In this document: one piece after another, positions 38,701 to 49,349 of the stretch
Layout: the number at the start of each line of letters is the position of its first letter
How positions within the stretch are numbered: position 1 is the stretch's first letter
From: Streptomyces sp. NA02950
GTDB lineage: Bacteria; Actinomycetota; Actinomycetes; Streptomycetales; Streptomycetaceae
DNA: 64,000 nucleotides
NCBI RefSeq assembly: GCF_013364155.1
Contig: NZ_CP054916.1
Span: 2,662,501-2,726,500, forward strand
Reading direction: 5' to 3'
Notes under the pieces: model-generated
The model's input: the letters and a program-made list of their open reading frames with translations, nothing else
What the model was told of the DNA's origin: nothing
Database searches by the model: none
Translations under genes and position numbers: made by a program

Positions 38701-41700
38701 TCAGCCGCGCGGCTTCTCGCGCATCTCGTACGTCGCGATGACGTCGTCGATCTTGATGTCGTTGTAGCTGCCGAGGTTGATACCGCCCTCGAAGCCTTCG
38801 CGAATCTCGGTGACGTCGTCCTTGAAGCGGCGCAGGCCCTCGATGTTGAGGTTCTCCGCGACCACCTTGCCGTCGCGGATGAGACGGGCCTTGGTGTTCC
38901 GCTTGACCTCGCCGGAGCGGATGAGCACACCCGCGATATTGCCCAGCTTGGACGAGCGGAAGATCTCGCGGATCTCCGCCGTACCGAGCTCGACCTCTTC
39001 GTACTCCGGCTTCAGCATGCCCTTCAGGGCCGCCTCGATCTCCTCGATCACCTGGTAGATGACCGAGTAGTAGCGGACGTCCACGCCCTCGCGCTCGGCC
39101 ATCTGCGTGGCACGCCCGTCGGCGCGCACGTTGAAGCCGATGACGATGGCGTCGGAGCCGGTCGCCAGGTCGATGTCGGTCTCGGTGACCGCACCCACAC
39201 CGCGGTGCAGGACGCGCAGGTCGACCTCTTCGCCGACGTCGAGCTGGAGCAGGGAGGACTCGAGGGCCTCCACCGAACCGGACGCGTCGCCCTTGATGAT
39301 GAGGTTGAGCTGCTGCACCTGACCGGCCTTGAGCACCTTGTCCAGGTCCTCCAGGGAGACCCGGCGGGTGCGCTTGGCGAAGGCGGCGTTGCGCTCGCGC
39401 GCGGCGCGCTTCTCGGCGATCTGGCGGGCGGTGCGGTCCTCGTCGACGACGAGGAAGTTGTCGCCCGCGCCCGGCACGTTGGTCAGACCGAGCACCAGGA
39501 CCGGGGTGGCCGGACCGGCCTCTTCCAGGGCGTTGCCGTTGTCGTCGAGCATCGCCCGGACGCGGCCGTAGGCGTCGCCCGCGACCATGGTGTCGCCGAC
39601 CCGCAGGGTGCCGCGCTGGACCAGCACGGTGGCCACGGCGCCGCGGCCGCGGTCGAGGTGGGCCTCGATCGCGATGCCCTGCGCGTCCTGCTCCGCGTTG
39701 GCGCGCAGGTCGAGCGAGGCGTCCGCGGTGAGAACCACGGCCTCCAGCAGGCTGTCGATGTGCAGCCCCTGCTTGGCGGAGATGTCGACGAACATGGTGT
39801 CGCCGCCGTACTCCTCGGCCACCAGACCGAACTCGGTCAGCTGACCGCGCACCTTGGTCGGGTCCGCGCCCTCGACGTCGATCTTGTTGACCGCGACCAC
39901 GATCGGCACATCGGCCGCCTTGGCGTGGTTCAGCGCCTCGATCGTCTGGGGCATCACACCGTCGTTGGCCGCCACCACGAGGATCGCGATGTCGGTCGAC
40001 TTGGCACCACGGGCACGCATGGCGGTGAACGCCTCGTGACCCGGGGTGTCAATGAAGGTGATCTTGCGCTCTTCCTCGTTGACCTCGGTCGAGACCTGGT
40101 AGGCACCGATGTGCTGGGTGATGCCACCGGCCTCGCCCGCGACCACGTTGGTCTTGCGGATCGCGTCCAGCAGCCGGGTCTTACCGTGGTCGACGTGACC
40201 CATGACGGTCACGACCGGCGGACGGGAGACGAGCATGTCCTCGCCGCCCTCGTTCTCGCCGAACTCGATGTCGAAGGACTCGAGAAGCTCCCGGTCCTCC
40301 TCCTCCGGGCTGACGATCTCGACGACGTAGTTCATCTCGTCGGCGAGCAGCTGGAGCGTCTCGTCGGAGACCGACTGGGTCGCGGTGACCATCTCGCCGA
40401 GGTTGAGCATCACGGCGACCAGCGACGCCGGGTTGGCGTTGATCTTCTCCGCGAAGTCGGTGAGCGAGGCACCACGCGACAGCCGGACCGTCTGGCCGTT
40501 GCCGCGCGGCAGCATCACGCCGCCGACGGACGGGGCCTGCATGGCCTCGTACTCCTGGCGCCTCTGCCGCTTCGACTTACGGCCACGGCGCGCCGGACCG
40601 CCGGGACGGCCGAACGCACCCTGCGTGCCACCACGGCCGCCGGGACCACCCGGACGACCGCCGAAGCCGGGACGGCCACCGAAGCCGCCGCCACCGCCGG
40701 GACCACCGGGACGGCCGCCGAAGCCGCCACCGCCACCCGGACGACCGCCGCCGCCACCGCCGGGACGACCGGCGAAGCCGCCACCGCCACCGGGACGACC
40801 GCCGCCGCCGGGACGACCGGCGCCACCGGGACCGCGACCGCCGCCGCCACCGGGGCCCGGACGCGGGCCCGCGGCGGGACGCTGCGGCATCATGCCCGGG
40901 TTCGGACGCGGACCGCCGGGACCGCCGCCAGGGCCGCCGGCGGAACGCTGTCCGCCGCCCTGGGCGCCCTGCGGACGGGGCATCTGGCCCGGAGTGGGCC
41001 GGGCGCCGCCGGGGCCGCCCTGACCGCGGCCGGGACCGCCCTGGCCGCCCTGCGGGCGCGGACCGGGGCCACCCTGGCCACCGGGACGCGGGGCGCCGCC
41101 GGGACGGGGCGCCTGCGGGCGCGCCATACCGGTGGAACCGCCGGAGGTGAAGGGGTTGTTGCCCGGTCGCGGACCGGCCGGACGGGCACCGCCCGGACGC
41201 GGACCGCGCTCGCCACCGGGGCGCGGCGCGCCGGGGCGGGCACCCTGGCCGCCCTGGCCCTGACCACCCTGGCCCTGACCGCCCGGACGGGCGCCGCTGG
41301 GGCGCGGACCGGGCGTGGCACCCGGCTTCGCGGGCGCGCCCGGCTTGGCCTGGGCCGGCTTGGGGCCGGCGGCCGCCGCCGGGGGGGCGGTGAACTCGGG
41401 CTGCTGGGGTGCCGCGGGCTGCGCCGGACCCGGCTTGGGGCCGGGGGTCGGGCGGGCGCCGGGCGTGGTGGGACGCGGGCCCGGGGTGGGCGCCGCGGGC
41501 GTGCTGCGGGGCCCTTCGGCGGCTGCCGGCTTGGGGCCGGGCGTCGGGGGCTTGGGGGCAGCCGGACGGGCCGCCGATCCCGGACCCGGTGTCGGCGGCT
41601 TGGCGGGCGTCGCCTTGCGCGGCGCCGAAGGCTTGCCGGCGGCGCGGCCGGAACCGTTGCCGCCCTGGAATGCGTCAGTCAACTTGCGGACAACCGGCGC

Positions 41701-41817
41701 CTCGATGGTCGAGGACGCCGAACGTACAAATTCACCGAGTTCTTGGAGCTTGGCCATGACGACCTTGCTCTCAACTCCGAACTCCTTGGCGAGTTCGTAT
41801 ACCCGGACCTTAGCCAC
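38701..41817 (-). CDS. infB: Translation initiation factor IF-2
   Basis: GTPase that places initiator tRNA on the 30S subunit. The 1038-residue protein begins with an IF2N domain ([21 protein letters not shown]). Then comes a very long Pro/Ala/Gly region (about 55-430) whose later part is almost pure Gly/Arg/Pro repeats. A second IF2N segment follows, then the GTPase domain with GHVDHGKT near residue 540 and NKID, and the C-terminal domains. Actinobacterial IF2 is characteristically long for this reason. It lies downstream of nusA and ylxR on the same strand. Confidence 0.98.
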   Translation of the reverse strand: MAKVRVYELAKEFGVESKVVMAKLQELGEFVRSASSTIEAPVVRKLTDAFQGGNGSGRAAGKPSAPRKATPAKPPTPGPGSAARPAAPKPPTPGPKPAAAEGPRSTPAAPTPGPRPTTPGARPTPGPKPGPAQPAAPQQPEFTAPPAAAAGPKPAQAKPGAPAKPGATPGPRPSGARPGGQGQGGQGQGGQGARPGAPRPGGERGPRPGGARPAGPRPGNNPFTSGGSTGMARPQAPRPGGAPRPGGQGGPGPRPQGGQGGPGRGQGGPGGARPTPGQMPRPQGAQGGGQRSAGGPGGGPGGPRPNPGMMPQRPAAGPRPGPGGGGGRGPGGAGRPGGGGRPGGGGGFAGRPGGGGGGRPGGGGGFGGRPGGPGGGGGFGGRPGFGGRPGGPGGRGGTQGAFGRPGGPARRGRKSKRQRRQEYEAMQAPSVGGVMLPRGNGQTVRLSRGASLTDFAEKINANPASLVAVMLNLGEMVTATQSVSDETLQLLADEMNYVVEIVSPEEEDRELLESFDIEFGENEGGEDMLVSRPPVVTVMGHVDHGKTRLLDAIRKTNVVAGEAGGITQHIGAYQVSTEVNEEERKITFIDTPGHEAFTAMRARGAKSTDIAILVVAANDGVMPQTIEALNHAKAADVPIVVAVNKIDVEGADPTKVRGQLTEFGLVAEEYGGDTMFVDISAKQGLHIDSLLEAVVLTADASLDLRANAEQDAQGIAIEAHLDRGRGAVATVLVQRGTLRVGDTMVAGDAYGRVRAMLDDNGNALEEAGPATPVLVLGLTNVPGAGDNFLVVDEDRTARQIAEKRAARERNAAFAKRTRRVSLEDLDKVLKAGQVQQLNLIIKGDASGSVEALESSLLQLDVGEEVDLRVLHRGVGAVTETDIDLATGSDAIVIGFNVRADGRATQMAEREGVDVRYYSVIYQVIEEIEAALKGMLKPEYEEVELGTAEIREIFRSSKLGNIAGVLIRSGEVKRNTKARLIRDGKVVAENLNIEGLRRFKDDVTEIREGFEGGINLGSYNDIKIDDVIATYEMREKPRG

Positions 41818-41968
41818 TTCGCTCCTTTGAGGTCCGGGTTACGCCGGACCGTCGCTACTTCATGGGCGTACTCATCGCGTACTCATCGAGTGCTCATCGC
41901 AATCTCGACCTACTTCCGACTCGCGAGGTACCTGACCGCACGGTGTCCCGTGCCGCTCTTCCAACTAC

Positions 41969-42256
41969 TTACGGTGATGCCTGCTCACCCCGCTCGACAC
42001 AGCGGCGCACGTCCGTGGTGTCGAGCGCCCCCGATCCTCTGAAGGCCCGGGGAAAGGCCCGGCGGCGAACCGCCAGGTCGAGGCAGACCGGTGTGGGATG
42101 CACATACGCACCCCGACCGGGCAGCGTACCGTGCCGATCGGGGACACAGACGCCCTCCACCGCCACGATGCGCAGCAGATCCTTCTTGGCCGCCCGATCC
42201 CGGCATCCCACACAGGTTCTCTCAGGGCAGGCACGAGCACGCGCGCGGCCAGACAC
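41969..42256 (-). CDS. ylxR: YlxR/DUF448 RNA-binding protein
   Basis: A 95-residue basic protein with the family opening PERTCVGCRDRAAKKDLLRIV and the middle GRGAYVHPTPVCLDLAVRRRAF. YlxR has been described as an RNase P-associated modulator (RnpM) and sits between nusA and infB in many bacteria, as here. A frame on the same strand, open from 42288, overlaps it out of register and is a shadow. It lies 151 bp before infB. Confidence 0.9.
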   Translation of the reverse strand: MSGRARARACPERTCVGCRDRAAKKDLLRIVAVEGVCVPDRHGTLPGRGAYVHPTPVCLDLAVRRRAFPRAFRGSGALDTTDVRRCVERGEQASP

Positions 42257-42353
42257 TGCTTAAGTCTACCTCCCTGTAGCGACCTCACCCCTCGGGGGGA
42301 GTGATCGAACGGTCACTCGTTTTCGGCCGGATTCTGGCCCAGACCGGCTTGAA

Positions 42354-43346
42354 TCAGCCTTGATCACCAGGCTGTTCGGTGTCGGGGCGGATGTCGATCC
42401 GCCACCCGGTCAGCCGCGCCGCGAGCCGGGCGTTCTGCCCTTCCTTCCCGATGGCCAGGGACAGCTGGTAGTCCGGCACGGTGACGCGCGCCGAGCGCGC
42501 CGCCAGATCCACCACCTCGACCTTGCTCACCCGGGCGGGGGACAGCGCGTTGGCCACCAGCTCGGCGGGGTCGTCCGACCAGTCGACGATGTCGATCTTC
42601 TCGCCGTGCAGTTCGGCCATCACACTGCGCACCCGGCCGCCCATCGGGCCGATGCACGCGCCCTTGGCGTTCAGACCCGAACGGGTGGACCTGACGGCGA
42701 TCTTGGTCCGGTGACCGGCCTCGCGGGCGATGGCAGCGATCTCCACCGAGCCGTCCGCGATCTCCGGCACCTCGAGCGCGAAGAGCTTCTTCACCAGGTT
42801 GGGATGGGTACGCGAAAGGGTCACCGACGGACCGCGCACGCCCTTGACGACGCGGACGACATAGGTCCGCAGCCGGGTGCCGTGGGCGTAGTCCTCGCCG
42901 GGCACCTGCTCCTGCACCGGCAGGATGGCCTCCAGCCGGCCGATGTCCACCAGCACGTTCTTCGGGTCCTTGCCCTGCTGGACCACACCGGCGACCACAT
43001 CGCCCTCACGCCCCGCGTACTCGCCGAAGGTGATCTCCTCCTCGGCGTCCCGCAGCCGCTGGAGGATGACCTGCTTGGCGGTCATCGCGGCGATCCGGCC
43101 GAAACCGGAGGGGGTGTCGTCGAACTCGCGCGGCTCGGCGCCCTCCTCCAGGTCCTCAACGTCCTCCTGGGCCCACACCGTCACATGGCCGGTGTTGCGG
43201 TTCAGCTCCACGCGGGCGCGGCGGCGGCTTCCCTCGGTGCGGTGATAGGCGATGAGGAGGGCCGACTCGATCGCCTCGACCAGCAGGTCGAAGGAGATCT
43301 CCTTCTCTCGCACCAGACCCCGCAGGGCACTCATGTCGATGTCCAC
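42354..43346 (-). CDS. nusA: Transcription termination/antitermination factor NusA
   Basis: RNA polymerase-binding elongation factor. The 330-residue protein has an N-terminal domain ([20 protein letters not shown]), an S1 domain ([17 protein letters not shown]) and two KH domains ([18 protein letters not shown] and [17 protein letters not shown]). It lacks the acidic repeats of proteobacterial NusA, normal for actinobacteria. It starts 2 bp before the rimP stop ends, effectively contiguous. Confidence 0.97.
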   Translation of the reverse strand: MDIDMSALRGLVREKEISFDLLVEAIESALLIAYHRTEGSRRRARVELNRNTGHVTVWAQEDVEDLEEGAEPREFDDTPSGFGRIAAMTAKQVILQRLRDAEEEITFGEYAGREGDVVAGVVQQGKDPKNVLVDIGRLEAILPVQEQVPGEDYAHGTRLRTYVVRVVKGVRGPSVTLSRTHPNLVKKLFALEVPEIADGSVEIAAIAREAGHRTKIAVRSTRSGLNAKGACIGPMGGRVRSVMAELHGEKIDIVDWSDDPAELVANALSPARVSKVEVVDLAARSARVTVPDYQLSLAIGKEGQNARLAARLTGWRIDIRPDTEQPGDQG

Positions 43347-43348
43347 GG

Positions 43349-43861
43349 CTACGCCTCCTCCTTGCTCTCGTCGCCCTCACCAGCGGGCCTGCGGTTGAAT
43401 TCGATCTCCACCCGGGCCTTGGAGATCTCCTGGAAGGCCAGCCGCCTGGCGGTGGGCTTGCGCCCCTTCACGCCGGGCACCTCCACGTCGAGCCCCTCGT
43501 CGTCCACGGCCGTGATCCGGGCGACCAGCTCGCCGCCGTCGGCGAGCCGGGCGCGCATGAGGCGGCCGGTGGCACGGCGGTAGTGGCGCGGTTCGACCAG
43601 GGGGCGCTCGGCGCCGGGGGAGGTGACCTCGAGGACGTACGGGGTGGTACCCATCGCGTCCGTGTCGTCGAGCGTGCGGGAGATGTCCCGGCTGAGCTCC
43701 GCACACGCGTCCAGCTGCACACCGTTGTCGGAGTCCACGACGATCCTGAGCACACGCCGCCGCCCGGCGGGCGTCACCTCGACCTCTTCCAGATCCAGCT
43801 CTCGCGCGCTGACGAGCGGTTCCAGCAGTCCGCGCAGCCTCTCGCTCTGGGTGGTGCTCAT
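43349..43861 (-). CDS. rimP: Ribosome maturation factor RimP
   Basis: A 170-residue 30S assembly factor. Family features are [30 protein letters not shown], the motif [14 protein letters not shown] and a C-terminal SH3-like domain. The ATG at 43861 is preceded by GAGGAG. First gene of the rimP-nusA-ylxR-infB unit, read divergently from a lipoprotein gene across 185 bp. Confidence 0.95.
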   Translation of the reverse strand: MSTTQSERLRGLLEPLVSARELDLEEVEVTPAGRRRVLRIVVDSDNGVQLDACAELSRDISRTLDDTDAMGTTPYVLEVTSPGAERPLVEPRHYRRATGRLMRARLADGGELVARITAVDDEGLDVEVPGVKGRKPTARRLAFQEISKARVEIEFNRRPAGEGDESKEEA

Positions 43862-44046
43862 CCGGGTGACTCCTCGGCCGCGTGTGCTGTTGTGGGAAGG
43901 TCGCGTGTCAGGTCAAAGCCTATCTGTTCCAGCGGCGGGCTGACGATTCGGTGGGCGCTGCCGGGCTTCTCGCCCCTACGCGGGTACGCTCGCCTGCTGT
44001 GATCACCAACGGCGGCCGGGAGCTGCCGCAGCCCGGAAAGAGGAAC

Positions 44047-44655
44047 GTGTCGATCACCACGCCCCCACCAGGCCCCCTGTCCCCCACCGACACCTCCCCC
44101 GCACCCCTGTCGTCGGCAGGGGCGACGCCGCGACGGCGTGCTCTGCTGCTGGGCGGCGGAGCGCTCGGGGCCGCCGCGCTGCTGAGCGGCTGCTCCGACG
44201 GCTCCGAGACCCGGCGCGACACCGGCGGGGGCGCGAGCGTCGCGAAGCTCCGCGCCACCGGCGCGCGCGATTCGGCCGCGCTACTGGCGCGCTACGACGC
44301 GACCGCGGACGCGCACCCCGCCCTTGCGAAGCGCCTGGCGCCGCTGCGGGCGGAGACGGCACGGCACGCCGCGGCGTTCCGCGGGCATGAACGGTCCGCC
44401 TCCCCCACCGGGTCCGGGACGCCGTCCGCGGCGTCGTCGGCGTCGGCGTCCGCGCGGCGGGAGCGGCCGCCCGCGGTGCCCAAGGACGAGAAGCAGGCCC
44501 TCGCCGCCCTGGCCCAGGCCGAACGGCACACCGCCGACAGCCGCACCACCGCCCTCCTCACCGCGCCGCCCGAACTCGCCCGGCTACTGGCCTCCGTCGC
44601 GGCCTGCGGCGCCGCCCATGTGTATCTCCTGGCCCACGGCGACTCGGGCTCATGA
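44047..44655 (+). CDS. Predicted Tat-type lipoprotein
   Basis: A 202-residue probable surface lipoprotein. PRRRALLLGGGALGAAALLSGC gives a twin-Arg n-region, a hydrophobic core and a lipobox with Cys49. The rest is Ala/Arg/His-rich helix with a Ser/Ala linker, ending with HVYLLAHGDSGS. GTG at 44047 is chosen because AAAGAGG lies just upstream; an in-frame GTG at 43999 would lengthen it by 16. It is followed after 21 bp by a DUF4439 gene and may itself be a divergent ferritin-like bundle. Confidence 0.75.
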   Translation: MSITTPPPGPLSPTDTSPAPLSSAGATPRRRALLLGGGALGAAALLSGCSDGSETRRDTGGGASVAKLRATGARDSAALLARYDATADAHPALAKRLAPLRAETARHAAAFRGHERSASPTGSGTPSAASSASASARRERPPAVPKDEKQALAALAQAERHTADSRTTALLTAPPELARLLASVAACGAAHVYLLAHGDSGS

Positions 44656-44676
44656 CCACCGGGAAGGGGTACTGAC

Positions 44677-45183
44677 ATGGCCTCTCGACCAGGCCGTACG
44701 TCCGGCGGCAGCCGCGCCGCGGCGCTCAGAGCCGCCCAGGCGGCGCTCGCCGCCGAACACGCCGCCGTCTACGGCTACGGCGTTGTCGGCGGCCGGATCG
44801 GCGACGACCGGCTCGCCGAGGCGCGCGAGGGGTACGCGGCGCACCGTGCGCGCCGGGACGCGCTCGTCCGCACCGTGCGCGACCTCGGCGGCACCCCCGC
44901 GGGCGCCGCCCCCGCCTACGCGCTGCCGTTCGCCGTTCCGGACGCGCCCGCCGCGGTACGGCTGGCCGCGGAGCTGGAGAACCGTATCGCCGCCGTCTAC
45001 GCCGACCTCGTCCGGGCGGGTGACGCCTCGCTGCGCCGTCAGGCGGCGGGCGCGCTGCGCGAGGCGGCGGTCCGGGCGGTGCGCTGGCGCGGGGGCGGCG
45101 TAGCCTTCCCTGGACTCGCCGAACACGCCGCCGCCCCGGCCGCCCCGTCGTCGGCGGCGAGCGGCCCGGCCGACGCGCTGTGA
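44677..45183 (+). CDS. DUF4439 ferritin-like protein
   Basis: A 168-residue Ala-rich helical protein. The AALAAEHAAVYGYGVVGGRI opening and the later AAELENRIAAVYADLV helix are typical of the DUF4439 ferritin-like bundle. Glu and His are present, but a full di-iron ligand set is not obvious. There is no signal peptide. It lies 21 bp after the lipoprotein gene, so the pair is probably co-transcribed and may interact across or at the membrane, which is inference. Confidence 0.8.
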   Translation: MASRPGRTSGGSRAAALRAAQAALAAEHAAVYGYGVVGGRIGDDRLAEAREGYAAHRARRDALVRTVRDLGGTPAGAAPAYALPFAVPDAPAAVRLAAELENRIAAVYADLVRAGDASLRRQAAGALREAAVRAVRWRGGGVAFPGLAEHAAAPAAPSSAASGPADAL

Positions 45184-45256
45184 CGGGCCGCGGTGACAGG
45201 CCCGTGGAGCGGACAACGGTGATCGTGACGACGTTGATGAAGGGGACGGCTCAGGC

Positions 45257-46201
45257 ATGGCATCGGCACCGCAGCCCGATGGACGGGATACGGCCCCCTT
45301 CCACCCGCCGAAGCGGCTGCTGGACGCGCTGAGCGACGCTCCGGATGGTCCGGTCCGCAGCTGGCTGGAGGCTCTTCCGGACACCGTGGTGCACCTGCTC
45401 GACGCCTGGGAGCTGACCCCGGAGCGAGTCGTGACGCCCGGCGGCCGCGGCAGCCTGGTCGCACTGGTACGGGAGGCGGACGGCACCCCGGCCGCGCTGA
45501 AACTGCCCGTCCCCGGGCCCGGTGCGGAACGGGAGCGGGCAGCGCTCGCCCACTGGGACGGATGGGGCGCGGCCCGGCTGCTGCGCGCCGACCCGAGCAC
45601 CGGTGCGCTGCTGATCGAACGGCTGAGCAGTGCCGTGTCGGTGCGCTCACTGCCGGAGGCGAAGGCGCTGCTGGAGGCGGCGGGCACGGTCCGGCGGCTG
45701 TGGGTGCCGCCGCCGGACGAGCACCCCTTCGGCACGGTCGCGGAGCGCACCGGCGAGGGCCACGCGGTGGAGCCGCTGCTCCCCACCGGGAGCTGGGCGG
45801 CCGAAGCCCGCCCGCTGGTCGAGGAGGCGGTGGAACTGCGGGCGGAGCTGCTCGCCGAACCTCCCGAAACGGTCCTGCTGCACGGCGACTTCCGGCAGGG
45901 CAAGGTGCTCGCCGGGGAACGGGCGCCCTGGCTCACGGTGGGCCCCGCCCCGCTGGTCGGCGAGCGCGCCTACGACCTGGCGCAGCTGGTGCTCGACCGC
46001 TGCGAGGACCTGGCCGCGGGCCCCGGCCCCGCTGCGGCGGCCCGCCGCCGGGTGGCCAAACTGGCCGACTCCCTGGACGTGGACCGCGACCGGCTGCGGG
46101 GCTGGACCCTCTACCGCGCCGTCGAAACGGGCCTGCACCGCGCCCGCACCGGCGACCGCTCCCGCGCCGAACTCCTGCTGGAGTTCGCGGGCTGGCTCTA
46201 G
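45257..46201 (+). CDS. Aminoglycoside phosphotransferase-fold protein, probably inactive
   Basis: 314 residues of the APH/choline kinase fold. The catalytic loop reads HGDFRQGKVL at 209-218: His209 and Asp211 are present, but the metal-binding Asn is Lys216. The following strand WLTVGPAPLVG has Gly229 where APH enzymes have the Asp of IDP. The downstream GERAYDLAQL matches the family. With both metal ligands lost, ATP-dependent transfer is unlikely; it may be a binding or regulatory pseudokinase. It lies 73 bp after the DUF4439 gene and is followed by a hairpin at 46244-46272. Confidence 0.85.
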   Translation: MASAPQPDGRDTAPFHPPKRLLDALSDAPDGPVRSWLEALPDTVVHLLDAWELTPERVVTPGGRGSLVALVREADGTPAALKLPVPGPGAERERAALAHWDGWGAARLLRADPSTGALLIERLSSAVSVRSLPEAKALLEAAGTVRRLWVPPPDEHPFGTVAERTGEGHAVEPLLPTGSWAAEARPLVEEAVELRAELLAEPPETVLLHGDFRQGKVLAGERAPWLTVGPAPLVGERAYDLAQLVLDRCEDLAAGPGPAAAARRRVAKLADSLDVDRDRLRGWTLYRAVETGLHRARTGDRSRAELLLEFAGWL

Positions 46202-46972
46202 GGCCCTCTTCACAGGGGCCGCCCTGCTCCCGACGCCTGGCACGGCGCCCCCAGCTACCGCTGGGAGGTGCCCCCGGCCGCGTTGTCGCCAGTCGCCCGA
46301 GTACGCCCAGTACGAGGGCGATTCCTCCGCCGTGCGGTGTGCCGCACCAGACGCCGCTCGCGGCCGGACATTCCTGTGAAGACGGGCCCTGGGGGGCGTG
46401 CCGCCGGGCCGTCGCTGGAGCACACGCCTCGGCGCGCGTGGGCCCGCGCGCGGCGCGCGCTGACGGCGCTCCGGATGCGGGATGCCGACGCCGCGCGTGA
46501 GGACCGCGGCCGCCCCCGCCCCGCACGCTCTCCCCCGCCGCGCCGGGCCGTGACGCCCTGCGCGTCCTCCCACCCCGGCGACGAAGCGCGGCTGTCCGGG
46601 CAGGCCCCGCGACGACCGCCCCGGCGGCCCACCTCACCGCGGGGTTCCCGGTCCCGACAGCGTGCCGTTGCCCGGCGACGCTCACTCCGCCATCGCCCTA
46701 CGGCACGGGCGGCCCCCCGCCGACAGCCCCACCGGCGACCACACCCCCCACCACGTGGCCCCGGTCACCCCGACGACGCGCCGCGCCCAGGCACGCGCCC
46801 GCCCCGGCGACCCCAGCCCAGGCGTCCGGGCCGCCACGCCGACCCCGTCATCGCCGCACCGCACCGGCGGCTCCCCGCGGCGGCTGCCGGTCAAGCCGCG
46901 GGCCCGGGGACGGCGGCGCCCGGCCGCGCCGCGTGGGGCGGCGGGCCGGGCGTCGTTCGCGGGGGCGAGGGG
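46202..46972. other. 771-bp spacer without supported gene
   Basis: This lies between convergent genes. Open frames exist on both strands but read as Arg/Pro/Ala composition with no domain, typical of GC-rich non-coding DNA. It may contain a decayed gene. The hairpin at 46244-46272 is the only structured element I can name. Confidence 0.4.
46244..46272 (+). terminator. Terminator after phosphotransferase-fold gene
   Basis: GGCGCC and CCCAGC (46244-46255) pair with GCTGGG and GGTGCC (46260-46272), with one bulge and one wobble. The loop is TACC. Similar hairpins recur in Streptomyces spacers, from memory. Confidence 0.6.
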
Positions 46973-48682
46973 TCAGGCGGTGAGGCGGGCGACGGCCTCG
47001 TCGAGCGGGAGCTCCTCGCGCTCGCCGGTGCGGCGGTCCTTCAGCTCCACCACGCCGTCCTTGGCGCCGCGGCCGACGACCAGGATGGTCGGCACGCCGA
47101 TCAGCTCCGCGTCGGTGAACTTCACGCCCGGCGAGACGCCCGCGCGGTCGTCGACCATGACGCGCACACCCGCCGTGCCCAGCTTCTCCGCGATGTCGAG
47201 CGCCAGCTCGGTCTGGAGGGCCTTGCCCGCGGCGACGATGTGGACGTCGGCCGGGGCGACCTCGCGCGGCCAGCACAGGCCGGACTCGTCGTAGGTCTGC
47301 TCGGCGAGCGCGGCCACCGCGCGGGAGACGCCGATGCCGTAGGAGCCCATGGTGACGCGGACCGGCTTGCCGTTCTGGCCGAGCACGTCCAGCTGGAAGG
47401 CGTCGGCGTACTTGCGGCCGAGCTGGAAGATGTGACCGATCTCGATGGCCCGGTCCAGCTCGATGCCCGCACCGCACTTCGGGCAGGGGTCGCCCGGCTC
47501 GACCACGGTGACGTCCAGGTAGTCGTCGACGTCGAAGTCACGGCCGCAGACGACGTTGCGGGCGTGGGTGTCGGCCTTGTTGGCGCCGGTGACCCAGGAG
47601 GTGCCGGGGGCGACGCGCGGGTCGGCGATGTAGCGGAAGGACTTGCCCGCCAGGCCCTGCGGGCCGACGTAGCCACGCACCAGGTCGGGGCGGCCCTCGA
47701 AGTCCTCGGCGGTGACCAGCTCGATCTCGGCGGGGGCGAGGTGCTCGCCCAGCTTGCCGAGGTCCACCTCGCGGTCGCCGGGGACGCCCACCGCGGTGAT
47801 CTCGCCGTCGACCTTGATCAGGAGGTTCTTCAGGGTCGCGGAGGCCGGGATGCCCAGGTGCGCGGCGAGGGTCTCGATGGTGGGCGTGTCGGGGGTGTCC
47901 AGTTCCTCGACGGGGCCGAGGGTACCGCCCTCGACCGGTGGGACGGTCACCGTGTACGCCTCGGTGTTGGCCGCGTAGTCGCAGTTCGGGCAGTCCACGA
48001 AGGTGTCCTCCCCGGCCGCCGCCGGGGCGAGGAACTCCTCGGACGCCGAGCCGCCCATCGCGCCGGAGACCGCGGAGACGATGCGGTAGTCCAGGCCCAG
48101 GCGCTCGAAGATCCGGCGGTACGCCTCGCGGTGCAGCCGGTAGGACTCGGCCAGGCCCTCGTCGCTGGTGTCGAAGGAGTACGAGTCCTTCATCAGGAAC
48201 TCACGGCCGCGCAGCACACCGGAGCGCGGACGGGCCTCGTCCCGGTACTTGGTCTGGATCTGGTAGAGGGTGACCGGCAGGTCCTTGTAGGAGGTGCACT
48301 GGTCCTTGACCGTCTGGGTGAAGATCTCCTCGTGGGTGGGGCCGAGGAGGTAGTCGCCGCCCTTGCGGTCCTTGAGCCGGAACAGCAGGTCGCCGTACTC
48401 CTCCCAGCGGCCGCTGGCCTCGTACGGCTCCTTGGGCAGCAGTGCGGGCAGCAGGACCTCCTGGGCGCCGATGGCGTCCATCTCCTCGCGGACGATCCGC
48501 GAGACGTTCTCCAGGACCTTCTTGCCGACCGGCAGCCAGGTCCAGATGCCTGCCGAGGCGCGGCGGACGTATCCGGCCCGGACGAGCAGCTTGTGGCTGG
48601 CGGTCTCGGCGTCGGCCGGGTCTTCGCGCAGCGTCTTCAGCATCATCGTGGACATGCGCTGGACGTTGACGGCGTGGGCCAT
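46973..48682 (-). CDS. proS: Proline-tRNA ligase
   Basis: Class II aminoacyl-tRNA synthetase of 569 residues. The bacterial form is recognisable by [26 protein letters not shown] near the start and [27 protein letters not shown] (motif 2). An inserted editing domain (about 225-400) follows, then motif 3 in [15 protein letters not shown] and an anticodon-binding domain. The ATG at 48682 fits. No neighbour shares its pathway. Confidence 0.97.
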   Translation of the reverse strand: MAHAVNVQRMSTMMLKTLREDPADAETASHKLLVRAGYVRRASAGIWTWLPVGKKVLENVSRIVREEMDAIGAQEVLLPALLPKEPYEASGRWEEYGDLLFRLKDRKGGDYLLGPTHEEIFTQTVKDQCTSYKDLPVTLYQIQTKYRDEARPRSGVLRGREFLMKDSYSFDTSDEGLAESYRLHREAYRRIFERLGLDYRIVSAVSGAMGGSASEEFLAPAAAGEDTFVDCPNCDYAANTEAYTVTVPPVEGGTLGPVEELDTPDTPTIETLAAHLGIPASATLKNLLIKVDGEITAVGVPGDREVDLGKLGEHLAPAEIELVTAEDFEGRPDLVRGYVGPQGLAGKSFRYIADPRVAPGTSWVTGANKADTHARNVVCGRDFDVDDYLDVTVVEPGDPCPKCGAGIELDRAIEIGHIFQLGRKYADAFQLDVLGQNGKPVRVTMGSYGIGVSRAVAALAEQTYDESGLCWPREVAPADVHIVAAGKALQTELALDIAEKLGTAGVRVMVDDRAGVSPGVKFTDAELIGVPTILVVGRGAKDGVVELKDRRTGEREELPLDEAVARLTA

Positions 48683-48757
48683 GGGGTCTCTCCTGCGTGC
48701 GGGACGGGATGTGCAGGAGGTTAGCCGCAGGGGTGCACAACCGGGAAATGCGTGGCC

Positions 48758-49324
48758 TCAGCGGCGCAGCGGAAGGGGTGCCCCCATGACCGCGTAGGGG
48801 CTCGGCGCGCTCGGGAAGAGCACCGGGCGGGCGAGGTCGGTGTAGCCGAGGGACCGGTAGAGACCGCGGGCCGGGCTGTCGGTGTCGATGGCGGACAGCA
48901 GGGAGCGGGGCTGGAAGGCGGCGTCGGTGATGGCGGTGATCAGCCGCCGCCCGATGCCGCGGTTCTGGTACGCGGGGTGGACGTGCAGTTCGGTGATGAC
49001 GAAGGAGTCGTCGAGCCAGTCGTCGTATCCGGCGGCGCGCAGATAGGGCTGGACGACGGTGGACCACCAGTGCGTGCGGTCGTTGGGCATGCCGTAGACG
49101 AAGCCCACGAGCCGTCCGGCGGGGGTGGTGGCGCCCAGTGCGCGGGCGCCGGGGCTGGTGAGGTGGCGCAGCACGATATGGCGCCGTACGCCGATCTCCT
49201 CGTCCGTGAGCCCGAAGGCCACGGCCTGGACGGCGAGGGCGTCGTCCACGCGCGCGGCGAGGTCGAGGGGCCCGACGGCGACGCCTTCGGGTTCCGGGGA
49301 CCGGCCCCCGGGCAGATGCACCAT
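48758..49324 (-). CDS. GNAT family N-acetyltransferase
   Basis: A 188-residue acetyltransferase-fold protein with a clear acetyl-CoA site, VHPAYQNRGIGRRLITAI (motif A, V/I-x-x-x-x-Q/R-x-x-G-x-G). I place the start at 49324 (protein MVHLPGG); a longer frame runs to 49363 but overlaps the end of the next gene. The substrate is unknown. It lies just after a second, unrelated GNAT gene on the same strand, so the two may be co-transcribed. Confidence 0.85.
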   Translation of the reverse strand: MVHLPGGRSPEPEGVAVGPLDLAARVDDALAVQAVAFGLTDEEIGVRRHIVLRHLTSPGARALGATTPAGRLVGFVYGMPNDRTHWWSTVVQPYLRAAGYDDWLDDSFVITELHVHPAYQNRGIGRRLITAITDAAFQPRSLLSAIDTDSPARGLYRSLGYTDLARPVLFPSAPSPYAVMGAPLPLRR

Positions 49325-49349
49325 GCGCCAGACCCTACTGGCCCGTCGA

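Noticed and set aside
40600..41340. Periodic short repeats that might suggest a CRISPR or satellite
   Set aside because: They are in-frame codons for the Gly/Pro/Arg-rich arm of IF-2, with no constant repeat and spacer length.
38464..42042. Very long plus-strand open frame (1192 codons) opposite infB
   Set aside because: It is the antisense shadow of infB. GC-rich DNA has few stop codons, and the translation is low-complexity Ala/Gly/Thr/Arg with no domain.
46268..48724. 818-codon plus-strand frame over the 46202-46972 spacer and proS
   Set aside because: Over proS it is antisense; over the spacer it is Arg/Pro composition without a domain.
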